Source: Beaufortia kweichowensis
Taxonomy: Eukaryota; Chordata; Actinopteri; Cypriniformes; Gastromyzontidae
DNA: 64,000 nt
Assembly (NCBI GenBank): GCA_019155185.1
Contig: CM032809.1
Location: 1,222,501 to 1,286,500 of the forward strand
Reading direction: 5' to 3'
Shown: positions 57,895 through 64,000 of the stretch, in pieces
How the letters are laid out: each line of letters starts with the position of its first letter
Numbering within the stretch: the first letter of the stretch is position 1
The notes under the pieces: generated by a model
Database searches by the model: none
What the model was told of the DNA's origin: nothing
Seen by the model: only the letters and a program-made list of their open reading frames with translations
Translations under genes and position numbers: made by a program

Positions 57895-58620
57895 TTTGTT
57901 GTATACGGAAAAGAGCGACCGTGTTGCAGAGAGGCAGCCCTTTATCGCGTCGCTCGGATGGGCAGTGTTTGGAGAGAGAGCCGCACTGTCGCTCAGCGGA
58001 GGGTCTGGGAGTGTTCTCCCAATCACTCCAACCTATTGAGATATTTGATGGACGAGACGTGGTTGCGCGCACTTGCGTTTCCTCCCGCTTTACGCGATCT
58101 CGATTATTTATTCCGTCACCTCCTTTGGGCGAGGGCTGGGAAGAAAATAGAGAAAGTTCTTTTTCTTTGGCAATGCGACTAAATTGTCACACACGTTTAT
58201 GTAAGCACCGCCTCTTAATAACATCGAGAGAACGGGAAACCAAAAAAATCTTAAGTTCTTCTGCCTTTTTGAATGAGCCACGTGTTCAAACTACAAATCA
58301 GTCCTGCACGTGAGATGTCCCGGTTGCTCAATTAAGTGTCGGATTGGGGGAAAATGGCACACGGACGACTGGGGTGGGGACAGATAGAGATGGAGCGAGA
58401 GGAGAGAGAGAGAGAGAGAGGGACAGGGTAAAACCTCTCTACGTGCAATGTGCAGGGATCCCGTGCAAAGCTAGCAGTGTACCGTTCAATGATATTCCGT
58501 TCGGTGGACTTTTTCCTTTACTAATGCCGTTCTGCACTCTTATTGGTTGTTGCTGAAGTTGTAAAGAGGCGTTGCACGCACGCCCGCTCTCTCACGGCGC
58601 CGGGGCTTTACGGGTCTGCG
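57895..58620 (-). promoter_or_regulatory. igf2bp3: igf2bp3 5' leader and promoter
   Basis: A CpG-rich stretch lies directly upstream of the start codon. It contains E-boxes CACGTG at about 58279 and 58308, a CCAAT box on the transcript strand (ATTGG near 58541), and a short (GA)n run at 58402-58420. The reading frame of the CDS stays open upstream to an ATG at 58026. The transcription start is not determined. Confidence 0.45.
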
Positions 58621-59779
58621 CTTATGGTGGCTGCCATATAGGGATGAGGGGGGTTTGCCATTCATACAGCATCTATTTCATTGGACTTATTTGAAACAAA
58701 TTCTTCATACGTGACATAATTGCAATGTATTTACGGTAAACCTCTAAACAATTCAAGCAACGTGCAATAATCCGACGAAGACTGTTTAAATTACGCCTCG
58801 TCTCGAATGGCTCAGTTTTATAAAGACAGATCCCACACACGTAGCTATGTATATAAAATATTAAATTAAATGAAGTGTGTGTATGCCACCACAGTTTCTT
58901 TATAAACATATAGCGGAGATAAATCCCTACATCTGTGGCTCTTCTAGTGTAACGTGACTTAACCAGATTGAACAAAGCGAATTATACACTTCCGGTGCCT
59001 AAAGAAAGGGGAGGGCCATGCGGAACATACAAAAGTCGTAATGGCGAGTGGTTAAGGCGGGCCTCCTTCTGGCACAGTGGGAAGGAGAGAAAAGGCCTGT
59101 GCGTTTGTTTAAGCAGTATATTTCCGATCTGATAACTCGCTACATGTCTGTATTTGCTTCTTGAAAAATACTTTACGTTATAAGGGCTTTTAATCTTAAT
59201 GTGCGGCCTGCCATCCCGTGCCATTCGACCTTCCAACTACTGCGGACCTAGACATTTACTTTGGGCCCACGCCCTTTTGCGCTTCTTTTACTTACTCGCA
59301 CAGACACACACACACAAGTCGTATTGGATGTTTTTTTACAAGACATTTCAGTTTAAAGGCGGAATAATTTTTATTATTAATACATTTAATCACATGTGAT
59401 TAAATATCTTAATTTTTTTACCCTATAGGTTAAATTTACAAATCAATGTTTTTGTGGGACAACTACTATCAATTTAATGTTAATCGATATTGCTTCCAAA
59501 TGATACTTGACAATAGTTGTTGAGTCTTTTAACACACCGAATTGGAAGTCAGGCATCACGTTCTGATCTATAATGACATTTGTTAGTTTATTTCTTTGTC
59601 TGAATGATTACTAAAAAAAATTCACAATTAAATTGTCCTTTCCTTACTGAACCACTAAAAACAAAATAACAAGTTTTAACAGCTGACTTTTCTGTGGGAA
59701 AAGTCAAACAGCACGGACCTGGATGCCAGTAGTATGGCTCTTCACAAACTGAAATACTCCTGTAGAATGGCACGCACAT
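58621..59779. other. igf2bp3 upstream region
   Basis: Mostly AT-rich with one small CpG-containing patch holding an ETS-type ACTTCCGGT (58988-58996). I see no coding exon. Confidence 0.3.
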
Positions 59780-59930
59780 GATGCGCTCCTATTGGTTGGA
59801 CAGAGAGCCAATCAGAGCGCAGCTCCTTTCTTCTTTACTACTCTAGCTGTCCGCCGCATTGACTGTTCATTCATTGGTTTTCATCATCTGCTCTTCGGTA
59901 CAAATGCACGCGCGAAAAGGCTACTATGCG
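59780..59930. promoter_or_regulatory. CCAAT-box cluster 1.9 kb upstream of igf2bp3
   Basis: ATTGG at 59791, CCAAT at 59808 and ATTGG at 59873 lie in a GC-richer 150-nt island. Mixed CCAAT orientation at close spacing is typical of TATA-less or bidirectional promoters. No gene body follows within the window. Confidence 0.3.
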
Positions 59931-62900
59931 CAGGAATGACTTAATCTCGTTTAAAAATTATAGATCGGACAGCAATATTTATTTCACTATACATTTTGTT
60001 TTGGTTTTAAAACGTAACAGATATGCATATAAAGGATGAGGACTTCGTTTTTATGAGGTATTTCTAGACAGTTCGCATTATATTTCATATGAATAATGTT
60101 GATTTTAAACACTTTTGCGTTATTAGAGTTGTCTGTTTAGTGTGTCGAAAAGTCGTGTTTGATTAAAAGGCTTTAGACAACCTTTCCCTTTGTCTTGCAT
60201 GCATGTGACGGGGGGATTCGCCTTCCTCATTCGTTGTTCAGATCGGAAGCTCATTTTTACACCATTGCCTCCTTTTTTACGTCCATTTCCTATACTAAAC
60301 TTTTATAGGGGATCTAATATTATATCAGCCCTCCACAGAAATCTAAATTTGTATGTACATGCTGTATGTTTACAGACAGCAGTTTATAGGTAACTTATTA
60401 TGAAATGAATTGGACTCGTTGCTCTTCCCGGTATCATGGGAGACGTTTTCTATAGGAAAATATTGTTTATGTACTAAGATCCTATATGTAGGTTGCATCT
60501 ACGAGCATTTCTTTTTAAAAAGCAACTGAACAAATAGGCGTTTAAGCAGAATAGAAGTTACCCAAACTATATAAATAACTGATAATCGTAGCCTATAGAT
60601 TATATAGACCCAATGGCTCCAGAGTCTTTCAACTTTCGTTGAAGAACAGGATTTAAGCATTATGTAAGTTGAAAAGTATTTTATACCGTTTTAAGATTCC
60701 CAGGGCTTTTCTGCATGCTTTCTGCCCATGTTTCTTGTTGAGAGAATGTATGGAACATTCTGTACAGTAATCGCCATGTTTAGGCGAAAAAAAACAGTTT
60801 TTGACAAAAATACTTTTTGTCGTAGAAGTTTTTCTTCTACACTAATAATCGTTGTTTCATGTAAATCTTGCTGTAAACAATGTATTAAAACGAATGAAAA
60901 CAGAAAGCCTTGTGATTTTGTTGTTTGAGAGGTTATATATGTATATTTTTAAGCGTTTACTCGATTTTTGGTTTGGCTGGATGAATCGCCGTACATTTCA
61001 ACAGAAAATGGCGGTACAAATTCACATCTTCCATTTTTTGCTCATGTGTTATTGTGAGACAACTGAACTAATAGTTGTTTAAACAAGTGTTATAGTGTGC
61101 TACAAGTGTTATTTAAACCTAAAGTATCATTCTGTTTATGTGTAAGGTCATTCAGTCATTAGTGATTTACAATATGGTTTATATATTTGTTAATTCACTT
61201 TATTCACACTTTAATTTGAATACAATATAAAATACATTTAGGATGACTGAAAAGCAAGCAGTGTTAATTCTTATTTTAGATACCATCTTACCATATAAGG
61301 TTGGAATCTTTAAATGTAAGAAATTGAAATATATAAATGTGTACGTAAATATTTTAGGTGAATGGTATTGACTCATCTATAAACAGAAAAAAATAATTTA
61401 CTTAAAAAGTAACTTTTAGGCTTATGTCTGTACATATTTTTTCCACGAACATTCTTTGAATATTTAATTAATAAAGCATCATACATGTATCGTCATGCCA
61501 TGGTATCTTTTATTGAGATATATTATTGATCTCGCATTCATGTAAACGCTAGTTACCCACAGTGCCCTTACTGTGACCAGATAGACAGTATACTCTGACC
61601 TTTGACTACAGTGGGTTGAAAACCCCTATGACTGCAACAGCTATATTGTTTTGGAGTTTAAGATAATCAAATAAATAAATGTTCAAATATACATTTGGCT
61701 TTGAAGCATCCTGTACATCTGCAGTGCATCTTTAGTAGCAAAGATGAACAAAGCAAAATAAAGTGGCAATGAACTTGTTGTCACACCCTGATCTAAATTA
61801 AAAATATACTTCTGTCACTTTAAATTTAAAGTAACCTGCATTACTAGTTATATTTTTCGTACGATAAAAAGAGAAATTGTACTTAAATACTTGACTGTTT
61901 TACATTTAAAAAAAGTTTCATTTCATTGCTATAAATATATACATTTATAGCGAAAACTATTTATTTAGAAACAGAGATTGTTGTATTTCTTATGTGTTTT
62001 AATGGGTGGAGCTGCCATAAGGGACATGGATTTTTAATAATTCAGGCATTTAGTATTTTTAATAATGTAGTGTAACATCCCCATGTTCATTTTCTCTGAT
62101 ATTTTAAATGACTGCTGGTTTGTATGAGAATTGTGATATTTGGTGTCCCTCAAGCAAATATGCAGATTATGAATTTCATTGCCTATTTAGAAACTGGCCA
62201 GCATTTACCTTAATTTTCAGCTAAATGTTTTTGAAATGGCAGTGAAAAGTTATTATGATTTTATTTTAAATAAATTTCATATAAAACTACAGAATGACAT
62301 GCAATTGAGATAACAGTACTTTTGGTTTTCAACCCAAGAATCTAAATTACAAAGAAAACAATAAATCGTTTTAAAGATAAGATGGATAGATAGGTTGTGA
62401 CTTATGTGTTGTGACAATAAAATCCAAGTCTATTTCTTAAACTGTGTTGTGCTCGCTGGGATTTTATTTGTCAATGTGTTTTTTATATCTATATGTACAT
62501 ATAGTTCTTAAACATAAAATGTATATAGATAAATTTCGATTTTTGTTAAAAATACAAAATATAAACAATTTTTTAAAAACCACTTTACAAATACATGCAA
62601 AGCATCAAACAAGTTTCAAGAGGTGCACCTTTGCTTAAAAACTGTGCTATGAAAAAGTTGAGCGTTGGGCCCCTGTAACTTCCTGGCCCCACCAGCCAGT
62701 GGAATCTAAACAATGGTAATGTCTCAGTACTTTCCTACTCTTCTACTCTGCTGATCTGAAATGCTTGGATAGGTGAAAACAATATGGCTGACAGTCTAGT
62801 AGAGCCTAGTGCTCAGTAGTGCTACCACACTTGCTTGTATGCTTGTTTCTGTTCAGTTTAATAAACCTTTTTACACACTGAGTCACAAAAAAAAACTTCA

Positions 62901-64000
62901 CATTTTGTCAGATCTTGACATTTAACACTAAATTTGACAGCCAAATTGATAATACTTTTACCAAATACATAATATAATATTCTATTAAACAAGAGACTAT
63001 ACGTACAAACATGAAAATATATAAATACATGAATTTCATGACCTTACCATTTACTTTTTATCTTTTAAGCATTATGTAATATAATATTGATTAGATGTCT
63101 TATTTTTAAGACATGCTTTAAAGTTACTGACAAATTCTCTGTAGCATTATAATGGCTGGGATTTTACAACAGAATTTTCTAATGTTTAAATGATCAGATA
63201 TCATAATCATTTTTTTTATTTATCCTCATGCCAACCGAGAAAAATGCATACTGTAAACAGTACCATCCCCTTTGTCCTTTGTTAAAATGTTATTTAAATG
63301 AATTTTTTCCCAATTTTACTTTAAATTCAAAATCACATTTTAAAACTGTTGCTGCAACACTTAATGGGATATTTTATTTAAGTGACACTTGTCCATAACT
63401 ATTCAGCATTAAGTACTTACATTAGGAACTGTAACTTACACTACTACAAGACATGTGTACTGTCACATTTTCTATAATCATTCAATTCTGTGCTTAAAAT
63501 AAAGCAAGTTGATAATAGTCTGAGTTTATTTTGTGCAGTATATCACTACTTAAAAACATGCTTTTATTCACAGCTTTAAAGCACATGTAAAAGACAAAAA
63601 AGTACATCAGAGCATGCCAAGTCCAGATAGAAAAACTGTTGTATTTGGAGATCTTTATTCCTTAAAAAAGAAATAAACATTACTTATTCTTGAAAATAAG
63701 GTATATTGATATCCCAGTCAAACAGGTAATCTTAGTCATATAGATGTAAAGCTACTCACACACTCTCTCAGCACAACATACAGACTCACTAAAAATGTTT
63801 TGCACACAAAACAATTTCATGATGATAATGTCCATAAACTTACTAGAAAGACTAGAAATTAAGACATCTGTTAAACAAACCAATCTTGTCAAATTAGAGC
63901 TGCTCCTCATCTGACCAGCACACAGGGTTTCCTTTTACAGTGGATTTTACATGTACTTTATGTCTTCATTATAACTTATAACGTATAACTTGATGCAAAC
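59931..64000. other. AT-rich distal region
   Basis: 4 kb without recognisable exons, RNA genes or repeats. Human synteny would put TRA2A next, on the same strand as igf2bp3, so its 3'UTR could reach the right edge. Minus-strand AATAAA signals (for example TTTATT near 63653) are compatible, but no TRA2A coding sequence is present. Confidence 0.3.

Noticed and set aside
59931..64000. Search for tra2a coding exons, expected from human synteny
   Set aside because: No RRM or Arg/Ser-rich coding sequence is visible on either strand; at most the 3'UTR could be present.

Overview
The window is vertebrate nuclear DNA. Genes are split into many short exons with GT..AG introns, all the proteins are animal proteins, and the only dispersed repeats I recognise are degenerate tRNA-headed SINEs and simple repeats. 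The reconstructed Dazl protein is 229 residues and, as I recall the zebrafish protein, close to it. Together with the SINE type and the short introns this points to a teleost fish, most likely a cypriniform. I see no bacterial, phage or CRISPR content.

Layout from left to right: the last two coding exons of a satb1-type gene (+, 3-604, with an out-of-frame conserved tail to 717); complete tbc1d5 (+, coding exons 5834-11853, untranslated first exons near 1.8 and 5.6 kb); complete dazl (+, 13841-16373, 3'UTR to about 17.6 kb); complete rftn1, raftlin (+, untranslated exon 1 at about 18.4-18.62 kb, coding 22391-29468); complete oxnad1 (-, 33409-30519); complete gpnmb (+, 35373-39629); and complete igf2bp3 (-, 57894-42705). 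The final 6 kb is AT-rich upstream DNA without a recognisable coding exon. I joined exons by hand from splice sites, reading phase and remembered family sequence, and phases close in every gene. The exceptions are the C-terminal ends of satb1 and tbc1d5, where the conserved tail lies in another frame.

satb1-tbc1d5-dazl-rftn1-oxnad1 matches the human 3p24-25 block in content, without PLCL2. gpnmb-igf2bp3 matches human 7p15, without MALSU1. The junction between the two ancestral blocks is the head-to-head spacer between oxnad1 and gpnmb (33.4-35.4 kb). Two germline or embryonic RNA-binding proteins (Dazl, Igf2bp3) therefore lie about 30 kb apart.

No new enzymatic system is visible. The points most worth checking are RNA-level or evolutionary: a 108-nt CT tract that forms the 3' splice site of rftn1 intron 2, with a complementary GA repeat near the 5' splice site of the same intron; let-7 seed matches downstream of the igf2bp3 stop; in-frame optional coding segments in igf2bp3 (a 72-nt cassette exon, a 21-nt alternative donor, a NAGNAG acceptor); a satb1-type homeodomain lacking the usual DNA-contact residues; and two C-terminal frameshifts of the same sense.
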